Shown: one piece after another, positions 1 through 10,601 of the stretch
Layout of the letters: every line of letters begins with the position of its first letter
Position numbering within the stretch: position 1 is the stretch's first letter
NCBI GenBank assembly: GCA_017893485.1
Contig: CM030363.1
Coordinates: 113,021,073 to 113,085,072 of the forward strand
Reading direction: 5' to 3'
DNA: 64,000 nt
Origin: Hemerocallis citrina
Lineage: Eukaryota; Streptophyta; Magnoliopsida; Asparagales; Asphodelaceae
Notes under the pieces: generated by a model
The model's input: the letters and a program-made list of their open reading frames with translations, nothing else
Told to the model about the DNA's origin: nothing
Databases searched by the model: none
Made by a program: the position numbers and the translations under genes

Positions 1-210
1 TAGTTGAGACATACGTGCAATTTAATTGAGAAATTATCCCAACTCCGATTCAACAAGTGTACCATTGTCGGGCTTGAAAAATATTAAGTAATATGTCCAA
101 ATACTTACCCAATTAAAAAAATCGAGAAAAATCCATTAACACGTGCTAATTCTGAATTGTGCACGAACTAATGTACAAAATAGTTACATACTATTTTGCG
201 AGATCTTACA
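1..210 (-). mobile_element. LTR E, 5' terminal fragment (left-arm copy)
   Basis: This is the reverse complement of 51998-52207, the first 210 bases of solo LTR E. Read on the minus strand it begins TGTAAGATCTCGCAAAATAG. The flank on its inner side is GTGTT, against GTATT expected from the right-arm target duplication AATAC, a single change. The rest of this LTR lies outside the window. Confidence 0.8.
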
Positions 211-1262
211 GTGTTACGGCATGTATCGCTTGTATGTCTCCTTTATTCCGTACAACTATATCATTTGATCTCCCGCAATTAGAAATTAGATCATCGCATT
301 TGAAATTCGTTATTCTTTTAGTATTCATATTTCATGATGTTCCCATATCTAGATTAGTCGTTATATTGAATCGAATCAATTCTTTTGTCTTCATGACTTG
401 AGTCCATCAAAAGATCGTAGCTTTCCATTTTCATCATATTCATTGCACAAAAACGAATTTGATTTTTTGCTGATATGAGTTTTTCAATACTTCTATAAAC
501 TATATTTTTGCAAGTAAGAACTATCACAATTTGAATTGGCAAGTTTCTGTCTTGCTGTTGACGTAACCTTTAGCTAGATTTTGACTTAACTACTGTTCAA
601 ATGAATCAGAGCTTTGAACACTAGAGTCGTAGCCTTGTGAATCTAGTTTCTGGAACATTCGACGGATTCAAATTCCAAGTTGTAGATAATGAGTTATCAG
701 GTTTTTGGTACTGCTATGTCTACACATTCCAGATTGTTGCTTATAGCACATCGGCAAGTTTCACAAATTAAAATGTCATGTTAACAGGTGAGTTAGGACT
801 TGATATTCATCAGCATACTACTAGACTTTATTACGAGTCGTAATATAATTTTTGTATGATTTTTTAATAGATTTCCACACCGGTTATATATATGTAGATT
901 TTACTCTAGAACCCTACTAGTACACTAGACCAGTAGAGAACCCAAGTATCGACCCAGTAGTAGTTATAATCACTTCGGGAAATTTCAATAGAAGTCCTAG
1001 CCCTCTGTGTTAGGAACCCAGGACACTTGACAGATTCGAAATCTGACTTACAGATCACAAGTTATTCTAAATTCACCAATGTGCTGTTATAATTCTAGAT
1101 TCACAGCTTATTTTTGTGTCGTCATGTTCTAATGATTCAATTAGTAGATTAACTTAAAAATTTGAACCTGTAATTGTAGAATTTATTGATGAATAGTCTC
1201 AGGAGTTAAATCATGACTTTTGTGAGAATTGTAGTAAACTTTCTAGTCAAATTTCACATAGG
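211..1262 (+). repeat. Old LTR G segment (left-arm copy)
   Basis: About 1 kb of AT-rich sequence with no coding capacity, matching 50950-51992 in reverse. It is target DNA into which E and A1 inserted. I read it as the middle of an old Tekay-type LTR (G), because the pieces of this host locus together carry the same signature blocks as the other LTRs here. No function is visible. It could instead be anonymous intergenic DNA. Confidence 0.45.
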
Positions 1263-1506
1263 ATAATTGTAATGCCCCGAATTCCAAAATACACTGAATT
1301 CGAGAGTTCTACAGGATCTTTCCACTTCATTTAGTACAATTTTACAAGGAAATTTGAACTTTTCACTTTACATCAGAGTTACATGAAAAACTTTACAATT
1401 TATATTGCACAGCGGAAGTGAATTTACAACATTTAAATAAATGTACAACAACATTGAATAATCTTTAAGCATCTGTTCCTCTTTAATCTTTATCATGTCA
1501 TTTACC

Positions 1507-3724
1507 CTGCATACAAAACTGTGGGTACGTCAGTTTATTCAAACGACGAACATTATACGCGGCCATCCTCTCTATGCCGGAAATAGTATAAAGCATTTTC
1601 CATATTTAACAAACACAAACTTGTCACATTTCAGCTAAAGGGACTACCCTATTGATGTCGTGTTGTGATTGTGCACTTAGTCCTTAATGCAGTTATTTAC
1701 ATTATATGACACTAATGCACACTTGTTCGGATTCTATGCATCCCATACTACATAGGTCCGAGGGCAAGCCTCTTAATCCTTCTTCATCTTTGTAGGGTTC
1801 AATCCCTCGTCATGTCTTAATCTACTACTGTAACTACGATGAGTATCCTAGATGATCTATGAGTACAAGCACGTGTACAGGACCCTGGAGGGAAATCCCA
1901 TGCCATGTCTTGACTCATCAATCATACATTCTGTGGCAATTCAGCCTCCTCCCTGAACACGATCCTCTTGCAGTCACCAAACATCCCACACGCGTAGCTA
2001 AAGTCCGATCGTTACTGAGTTGTGCCCATGCCATGTCTTGACTCATCAAGCATACATTCTGTGGCTCACACACCCGCACCGTAAACTCTAGTTCTCATAC
2101 TCGTGTTTTTCTCTCACTTTCATCACGTCTCCACTATGTACTAATCCTTGGTTTTTATTAGAATCATGAACAAAATCAAGCTCTAGAGTTAGCCTCTCCA
2201 CTAAACCGGACTTATTCATTCATTTAAACATGACCAACCTTGGTCTTTCATTTCAAATTTCATTTCATTTTATTCCAATTGCCGGGGGAGACGTAGCTAC
2301 TCTTTTGTTTCAATTCCAATTCACAATTTCCAAAAATTGAGCATTTCCAACTCATAAGTTCATCTTCATAATCATAACAGATTTTCTTTTTCAATAGCAT
2401 GATCTCTAACTTATTCATAGGTCCATAGCCATACATGGAATTCAATTATTCCCCATGGATTTCATCAATATAATCACAACACTATTGAATATTCACATTT
2501 CGTATTTTCACATTATTCTCCAATGAGAATAATTCACATTACATCACATAATATAATTTCTATCTTTATTTCACTTCTTTGCTAACATTTTATTTCAAGT
2601 CTTTTTGCAAGGTGCAACTTTCATAACATACAAGTGTATAATCATAGTTCTAAATTATACATTTATTTTCAAAACATACTCCATTTAATGCAAATAATCC
2701 TCAAATTATTTTTCACAAGTCCCACATAATTTTAGGATAATAACCATATTTTTTTCGTAATTTTTTAATCATTAAAAATCCTCAAAAAAATATTTTTCCC
2801 CCAAACAAAATACTGGCCGAACCCAGTATTCGAACCCACGACCACAGGGAAAACCGCCCAAGGCACAGACCACTAGGCCGAACGCTGTATGCATTAGAAA
2901 GAGTGGCTCAGAGCATCTAATGCTCTCGGCCGCTGTACTTTATTTTTTTTTTTCCACAAGATGCAAAAAAGTATGTTGCTAAGGGGATTCAAACCAGCAT
3001 CTCATGAGACCCGAACCCTTACTGTAGCAAATAGAAGAATCCCAACCAATTGAGCTATGCGCTCAAGTTGTCAATAGTGCAACTCGAAGTTTATTTAAAA
3101 CAATTCCCTCTGTTTATTAAACATTTCGATGTTCAACAAGCTCTCATTTCACTTTGCTTTTATAAAATTTTGCTGTAATTTTTCAAATTGACTAATATCA
3201 TCATAAATTATACTCCAGTATATTGGAAAATAATTTTTTCAGTAATTAATACATATTTTTCATACAATTAATACGAATTATAAACTAATGCTACCACATT
3301 TCTTCTTTTTCGACATTTCTTAATAATTAACACCACTAATCTTTTTATTAGCAACTTCTTACTAATTCTCTATTTTTAATCAATTTCCAAACATACAATC
3401 TATATCTTAATTCATTCATTTCAACATTATCACAAAGATCTCTTTAAACACGTAAAGTAGCATTGTCATTCTACTAACTTTTGCATATAATTCTTAATGT
3501 AGATAATGAAATTTTCTTCAAGCAATCCATGGCCATAATCAATTTACTCACAACTTTAGACTTTACTAATGGAACCACATACAATTTCATATCAACATTT
3601 CAACCAATCAATAGTTCATTTTTTTTCAATTTAATGTGTACCCTTATTAATCTTTTTCATACATCATTCTTTCCATTCAAATTTAGCATGCATTCCTAAT
3701 TAGAAACATGAAAAATTTACCCAC
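1507..3724 (-). other. Candidate LTR intron in A1 (left)
   Basis: On the minus strand the donor-like site is AAG|GTGGGT, with the intron's first base at 3724. The acceptor-like site TTTGTATGCAG has its AG at complement 1507-1508, preceded by a CTGAC branch-point-like motif. The span is 2218 nt. This is inferred from conservation in the other LTRs and no transcript evidence is available. Confidence 0.4.
2810..3070 (-). repeat. Two tRNA-like B-box modules inside LTR A1
   Basis: On the minus strand two stretches resemble the promoter half of tRNA genes. One has TAGCTCAATTGG (A-box-like) and then GGTTTGAATCC (B-box consensus). The other has GGCCTAGTGGTC and then GGGTTCGAATACTGG. They do not fold into a full tRNA by eye and have no terminator at the right place, so I read them as tRNA- or SINE-derived segments built into the LTR. 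The right copies are near 49150-49230 and 49325-49400. Confidence 0.5.
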
Positions 3725-4549
3725 CTTATTTGGAGAGAAATACAACTAGCAACCTCCTAAACGAATGTCCTTGCAAACGGACGATCCTCCTCCTAGAAGC
3801 GCGCACTCGAGCCTTCCACAATGCCAAAACCGAGAGCCTCCCCTTGTTGATGCCGGCCATCTCTTCTTGGATGCAAGCACAATCCCCACACAATCTCTCA
3901 ATCTTTTACTCACTTAATAAGCTACTAGATAATGTATTTTAGACTATAGGTTGGAGGAAATAATTAGCACAATAATAACTAGGCTAGGGGGGGTATTTAT
4001 ACTAAAAATTTAGGAAAATGGAAGGCTAGGATTGAAGTAGGAGTTAGAAACAAATGGCTAGGATTTAAGGAGGAGTTACACTAACTACCCATGATTAAGT
4101 AACCACCCCACCATGACTCCACTCAAAATTCTTTTTCCTCCTAAAGCTCCAACCGGCCATGCCTTGTGCATATTGCACGTGTACGTGTAGTGCACGTGTA
4201 TGCAACTTGGTCTCCATTTAAAATTTGTACATTATATTTTGCATAAAAATAATCTTTAAAATGTATTCTACATTACAAGTTGTATTTAAAAATAAAATAG
4301 CTCATGGGCTTTAGTTTTTGGGCCAAATAATAATTTTAAAAAAATAACAATTAAATTAGATTTGGGCTTTTAAAAAGAAAGGCTTTTTTTGTCTATTTGA
4401 AAAAGGGCTTTATCCAAAAAGTAATCAAAGAGGACATATATAAATGTCTACACTCATCATGATGAAAATAGTTACCAAAATATTGCACGTGCACACTACA
4501 TACAAAATAAATAATTTTCATTCAATGAAAATTGGGGCATTACAATAAT

Positions 4550-5397
4550 CTCGTCTTGAGTTGCTACCTGCTCAGTAAACCCAATAAGAACTAGCCGATA
4601 GACTAAGCTGCTGTAGTCTAAATGTGTCATGTGAATATGTGTTGTAACCTCTGACGGAATCTCTGATGGAACCTAATTCGCTTTCCTGTAGTTTTTGTAT
4701 ATCGACGTAATGTTGTCCAGACTTATAACTTCATGTTCTTAATTGTAAATATGTTTATTTTCCTGCATTTAATGAATTAAACTTTATATCAATCATTACA
4801 TAGCCTTGATACTCATTGATCATGTCCTGATACCCGCTTCACTAGTTGCATTGTTCATGTTGAGTATTGCAAAAGAATAACAAGCGGGGGTAATAAGGAA
4901 AAGACCTAGTGGACAATATAGGAGAGTGCAATCGGAAGAAGGCCCGTGTTTCTCGTAATAGTGACTCATGATTACTTGATTACTTATTTCCTATTTACAA
5001 GTTATATGGAACTAAGTGCCACGTCTAAAGCCGACGGGGGCCACCTCTACAATCCATTACATGATTACATGACATGATAGGATTCTTGGTTACATGATAT
5101 GATATGATTCCGGTTAATGTCAGTGCAAGACCTAAGTACATGACCCTATAGAATTCACCATTAGAGTCTAAACATGACATGTTTGTATGCCCCTGAACGT
5201 ATGGTATGGGATGCAGGATTGCGTGCATTAGTTAGGGTCTATAAAACATTGCTAGACTTGAGATTAACACTGAACACGTGCATGACTCATGTTTACAAGT
5301 TACATGATTCCGGTTTACAAGTTACATGTAACCTGTTACAAGATTACTTGATTCTTGTTTACAAGTTACATGTAACCTGTTTACAAGTTATAAGATT
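4550..5397 (+). repeat. Old LTR G segment with LTR signature (left copy)
   Basis: This matches 47232-48083 in reverse. At 5199-5215 it holds GTATGGTATGGGATGCA followed by GCGTGCATTAG, a diverged form of the block GTAGTATGGGATGCATA...GCATTAG found near the 3' part of every long LTR here. That is the main reason for calling the host locus an LTR. Its last 110 bases are the short repeat cluster listed separately. TSD AGATT for LTR D is at 5393-5397. Confidence 0.5.
5288..5397 (+). repeat. Cluster of TTACAAGTTACATG motifs
   Basis: Within about 110 bases, TTACAAGTTA recurs five times, often extended to ACATGTAACCTG, which contains the palindrome TTACATGTAA. The mirror copy is at 47237-47345. Just upstream, 5060-5110 has a related run of TTACATGA and CATGATATGAT. 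Function is unknown. Confidence 0.75.
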
Positions 5398-7737
5398 TGT
5401 AACACCCCTAATTTCAAATATGACCGAATTCGAAGTTCCACAGAATCTTTACACTTCACTTTGTACAATTTTATACAAGGAATTTAAAACATTTATTACA
5501 TCAGAGTTACATTGAAATTACACTTAAACAACAGAACCAATTTACAATAATTACAAGAATAAAATGTACAACACTTGGATCATTCTTTAAGCGGCATGCA
5601 TACTTTAATCTTGTCAATCACTTTATCCTACATAAAAATTGTGGGCACGTCTGTTCATTGAACTGATACTAGGATATAATACATCAATTTTCTTTTACTT
5701 AGAAAGTACATACTTGTCACAAACAGAACTACGAGGACTATCCTATTAATGTCGTGTTGTGAATGTGCACTTAGTCCTTAATGCAGTTATTTATTTATAT
5801 GACACTAATGCGCACTTGTTCAGAGTCTATGTAGTCCATACTACATAGGTCCGAGGGCAACCCCTTAATCGTTCTTCATCTTGTAAGGTTCAATCCCTCG
5901 ATATGACCTAATCTACTATAGTAACTACGGTAAGTATCCTAGGTGTTCTATGAGTTACGAGCCCATGTCCAGGCACCCTGGAAAGAACCCCACACATTGA
6001 CACATGACTCATCATGTAAGCATCCTGTGGTCAATTCACCTCCTACCATAGACGATGGCACCACCCGTAGTCAATAGACTACCCTACAAGCGTTGCCATC
6101 GGGATGGTATCCTGGAGTAGTATCCATGCCTTATTCATGACGCATCATGGGGACATCCTGTGAACATTCTCACACCGCCAATCCAATGGCCTCCATACTC
6201 ATGTTTTTCTCTTACTTTCATCACATCTCAACTATGTGTCTAGTCCTTAATTTATTTGAATCATGAATAAAATCAAACTCCTAGAGTTAGCACTCCCACT
6301 ATACCGGTCTTAACCATTAATTCAATAACACGACCCAATCTTGGTCTTTTCATAAAACTTATCTCAACAATTTCATTCGATGCCGGTATGAGGCTTAGCT
6401 ACACTCTAGTTCTTAATCTCATTAAATGTTCACAGAATTGAGTATTCACACTGATCAAATCGTTCTCATAAATTTACATGATTTCCATTCCATTTCCACG
6501 TATCAATTTCATACACAAAGTGCCAATTTCAAATTATTCCTTTGACATTTAAAATTAAACTCCGCATAATCCATTTATTTTTCACATTATTATTTCCTTC
6601 CTTTACTTGGTTCAAAACCACAATTATATCTTCATTTAACTTCCCAATGTATAAATAGCACAATTTCATGAATAAAAGTCCATAATAAAATCACTCTTTA
6701 AGTTTCCATACAAAATTCATTTCATAAACTTCATAGACTTCTCCCTAGAATTAAGTCATATTTTTATTCACACAAATATCAAGTGTATGGAGTTCTTTTA
6801 AAAGTCTCTACTCAAATTTTTTGCTTCTAAATCCCATTTTATTAGACCAAATATTGTAGAAATATTTTTTCTAAGATCTGGATTTTTTAACATAATTATA
6901 ATATATATTTAGGAATTTTTAAAGTCCAAAAAAATGAGAATAAACCCAAAAAAAAAAAAAAAACTGTTTTTAAATGTCAGACCCAAGTTTCGAACCCGAG
7001 ACCCAAGGCACACCCGTGCTACAGTAAACGCACTGTGCTGCAACTGAAGACAAGAAAGCCCAAAGCCAACACGTTATGAAGAGGACTTAAGTCCACATAA
7101 GTTAACTTTTGGGGTTTCAGATTTTTTTCTTAAAGGATTTTGAAAATAAAAAGGGTCTGCCCAGTTTCGAACCCATAACCAAAGACCAACCCGAATGCTA
7201 CATTAACCGAACCCAAGTGCACCCAAAGACCAATAAGTCCAAGTGAATAATTTGATTTGACTTGGGTTAAAGAGATTATAATTCAAGTCTCTGTCTTTTA
7301 CGAATTTTTATAAAAACAAGTATTTTAAAACTCTTTTCTGTTTGAATTGTATTCTAAAATTTCAGAATATAGTTTTTATGAATTTACAGTATATCAGTAA
7401 AATAAAACTTACTTTTTGACACAAAAATAGAATTTTTCCTTTCCCATGTATTTTCATCTAAAATCTTTGAAAATGCGAAAACAAGTGTAGTTTATTCATA
7501 ACTTGCACTCAAAATTTCTCTAGATCTCTTTCTTAATTTTGTTATTATGATACAATCATTTCTACAACAGAATTCTTCTTTTTCTTGCAATCATCAAGTC
7601 AATTTAGGTAATTTCACATTTCCATGCTTCTCATTCAATTAACTAGCCACACAAGTACAATTTTCTTACTCTAGCACATGTCAAACATATAATACATAGT
7701 AGCATGGTAATTTCTAAGATAAAGATCACACTTTGCA
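5398..7737 (-). mobile_element. LTR D, 3' two-thirds (left-arm copy)
   Basis: It begins TGTAACACCCC, the reverse complement of the D LTR 3' end, next to target pentamer AGATT (5393-5397). It matches 44891-47231 and stops where LTR A2 is inserted, leaving TTGCA at 7733-7737. The missing first 1025 bases of the LTR, and the rest of element D, are absent on this side because the arm ends in A2. Confidence 0.9.
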
Positions 7738-8009
7738 TGTAACGCCCCGAATTCCAAATACAACTGAATTCGAGAGTTCTAGAGGATCTTTTCGTCTCAT
7801 TCAGTACAATTGTACAAGGAATTGAAACTTCCCACTATACATCAGAGTAACAAGAGATTTTACACTTTATATTTTACAGCGGGAGCATATACATCAATAA
7901 TTTACAAATAATGACAGCGGAAGCAATTACAACATTATACAAAAGATGCAACAATAAATAATAATCTTTGAGCATCAGTTCTCTTTTAACCTTTACTAAG
8001 CCAATGATC

Positions 8010-9881
8010 CTGCATATAAAACTGTGGGTACGTCAGTTTATTCAACCGACGATAATTATACATGACCATCCTCTCTATGCCAGAAACAGTATAACGATTC
8101 TCATTTCTTAACAAATCACAAACTTGTTCACAGATCAAAAACTAAAAGGGACTATCCTGTTGATGTCGTGTGGTGGTTGTGCACTTAGTCCTTAATGCAG
8201 TTATTATGTTAAATGACACTAATGCACACTTGTTCGGTATCTATGCATCCCATACTACATAGGTCCGAGGGCAAGCCCTTAATCGTACTTTATCTTGTAG
8301 GGTTCAATCCCTCGTCATGACTTAATCAACTACTGTAACTACGGTAAGTATCCTAGATGTTTTCTGACATACGAACTCATGTCTAGGCGCCCTAGAGGAA
8401 ATCCCAACGCACTGACACATGACTCATCATGCAGGCATCCTGTGGTAATTCAGCTCCTACCATAGACATGACACCACCCGTAGTCGTCAAACACCCTACG
8501 AGCGTCGCCACCGGGACGGTACTCTGGAGCAGTATCCACGCCCTATCATGACTCATCATGGGACATCCTGGGATAAGCTCTCGCCGCCAATCCAATGGCC
8601 CTCATACTCAATGTTTTTCTCTTACTTTCATTACATCTTCACTATGTATCTAGTCCTTATTTTATTAGAATCATGAACAAAATCAAAGCTCTAGAGTTAG
8701 CCTCTCCACTAATCCGGACTCATTCATTCAAACAAGACCAACCTTGGTCCTTCATTTCAAATTTCGTTTCATTTCTTTCCAAATGCCGAGGGAGACTTAG
8801 CTACTCTTTTGTTTCAATTCCAATTCACAATTACTAAAAATCTGAGCATTTCCAGCTCATGAGTTCATTTTTCATAATCACAATAGACTTTCTTTTTCAT
8901 GTTCATAGTTTCCATAATCATGTAAACTTTCATAAATTCAAATAAATGATTCACTTCATTTCAGGTATAAAAATTCATGCAAAGACAAACAGAGTTTACT
9001 TAAACTGTCACATCCAATAATCATTCAACATAAGATTCGCAATCTTTATCATAAAACAAAATCACAGAATTCCTAATATGTGAAAAAGTAATCTGGACAG
9101 TCGACTTAGAACTTATCCAGTCGACTTGTTCAGCCAAACAAAGTCCTTCAATAAACTGCTCAGAAGAGTCGACTGCTGCACATGGCCAGTCGGCTATTCT
9201 GCAGCGTTCAATATTCAAATATCATTTACAAGGCAGTCGACTGTCATTCAACCCAGTCGGCTGTTCTGCAGAGTTCAATTATGTAACTTTTCAAGCTCAG
9301 TACAGTCGACTGTTATACACATTCGGTCGACTGAACAGGTTAAATTTTCAAATTAAGGAATCATTCCTTCATTCTATTCACACAACTTTCTTTGTCACAC
9401 TACAATATGCTCATGCCAACATAAACATGTAATTCTTATCTGTTTATTAACATCACAACATAGTTTTCGATTAAATGTAAATTTCACATAACTAGTGTTT
9501 TCTTTTCTCAAAAGAAATGCTAAACATACATTTTTCTTTTACTCATCATTTAATTACGGAGATGAATATTGATCTCAATTTAGCACGCTAGAATATCAAG
9601 TTAACAATTCACATTAAAATACGTCGTTCCATGGAAATCTGAACTGTACATATTTTATTTCAATATACCAGTCGACTGCTCACACGACCGGTCGACTGTA
9701 CAGTTCATTTCCAATTCTCTAATTATTATAGTCCTTTTTCATTCGTTCGTATTTTCTATACTATATACAGTATGGAAGATACCAATTTAGCAATCATTCT
9801 ATTACTTCAGCTTGCACATAGATACACAATTCAATCTTCAATCTTAACAATCCTAATTTAGAAGTCATGAGAAACACCCAC
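8010..9881 (-). other. Candidate LTR intron in A2 (left)
   Basis: On the minus strand, AAG|GTGGGT places the donor at 9881. TTTTATATGCAG|GA places the acceptor AG at complement 8010-8011, with ACTGACGT just upstream. The span is 1872 nt. It is equivalent to 42770-44618. This is an inference from conserved motifs. Confidence 0.4.
9098..9698. repeat. Five paired CAGTCGACTG-like palindromes (left copy)
   Basis: Ten 10-mers close to CAGTCGACTG start at 9098, 9118, 9166, 9187, 9234, 9254, 9303, 9324, 9669 and 9689. They form five pairs, and the start-to-start distance within a pair is 20, 21, 20, 21 and 20. Most contain the core GTCGAC; variants are mainly GTCGGC. The reverse-strand copy is at 42947-43532. 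Confidence 0.9.
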
Positions 9882-10601
9882 CTTATTGACGAAATAACGA
9901 ATCCCGTAAAGCTTCTTCATTCGATGCACGACTCCGTGCTCCTTGCTCCGCACCGAAGCTCCCTCTGTAGTGATGATCGGCCTCCAAAGTACTCACTCTC
10001 AACTCTCTTACAATATGCCCCTCTTATAAATGAAATTCTTAGTGTAAAAGAAACAAATGAGTAAGGGAGGTATTTATACTAAATTCTTGGGTGAAATGGA
10101 GGGCTGGGATTTAGTAGATGGTTATGAGATGGAGGGTTAGGATGAGAGTAGAAGTTGTAGGAACTACCCACAACTAGGTAACCACCCAATGCATGATACC
10201 CACTTCTCCAAAACCGGCCAAAGAAGAATAGTGTGCAATGCACACCATGTTGCATGCACGTGCTATTCTAGTCTCCATAATAAAAACTTGTACACATGCA
10301 TTTTTTTAAATATAAAAAAATAATCTTTTGAAAGATGTTTACCTTACAAGTTGTTATTCAAACAATTAATTAATGGGCTTACATTGATGAGCCAAAATAC
10401 TAGTTTTTACAAAATAACTAAATTAGATTTTGGGCTTAAGTTTGTTTGAACAAAGGCCTTTATAAAAATAATTTAACAAACATATATACATATGCATATA
10501 CTTATCATTCATTATAAAATTTCATATTGCGAAAAATGGCACGTGCACACTACGTGCAACATAAATAAGCAATTTTCATAAATGAAAATCGGGGCATTAC
10601 A

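Larger units (their letters stand above)
1268..4544 (-). mobile_element. Solo LTR A1, left copy (3277 bp)
   Basis: It is bounded by TGTAATGCCCC at 1268 and GGGGCATTACA ending at 4544, with target duplication ATAAT at 1263-1267 and 4545-4549. There is no internal region, so this is a solo LTR. Orientation comes from the right copy: promoter and donor-like site near 3724-4000, and the conserved 3' block near 1507-1760, so the LTR reads on the minus strand. It keeps about 434 bp (roughly 3148-3581) that are missing from the right copy. Confidence 0.9.
1..10601 (-). repeat. Left arm of a large inverted repeat
   Basis: This arm is the reverse complement of 42052-52207 at about 98% identity in the stretches I compared. 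Base 1 pairs with 52207 and 10601 pairs with 42052. The arms share the same nested insertions (LTR E end, solo LTR A1, LTR D end, LTR A2) with matching target duplications, so those insertions are older than the duplication. The arm continues past the window edge. Its inner end falls exactly on the terminal base of LTR A2. The spacer between the arms is about 31.4 kb. The main length difference is about 414 bp inside A1. Confidence 0.95.
7738..10601 (-). mobile_element. LTR A2, left copy, with unmatched flanks
   Basis: A 2864-bp LTR reading on the minus strand, from TGTAACGCCCC at 7738 to GGGGCATTACA ending at 10601. It matches 42052-44890. Its flanks differ: TTGCA at 7733-7737 (the target site in LTR D) and TCATG at 10602-10606 (inside the B LTR). 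A solo LTR from simple insertion should have the same pentamer on both sides, as the right copy does. This LTR therefore looks chimeric, joining two insertion sites. Confidence 0.9.

Noticed and set aside
8392..8595. Short frames mirrored in both arms (for example 8392-8595 and 44035-44247) as conserved genes
   Set aside because: Conservation between arms comes from the recent duplication, and the frames are in LTR sequence with no domain.
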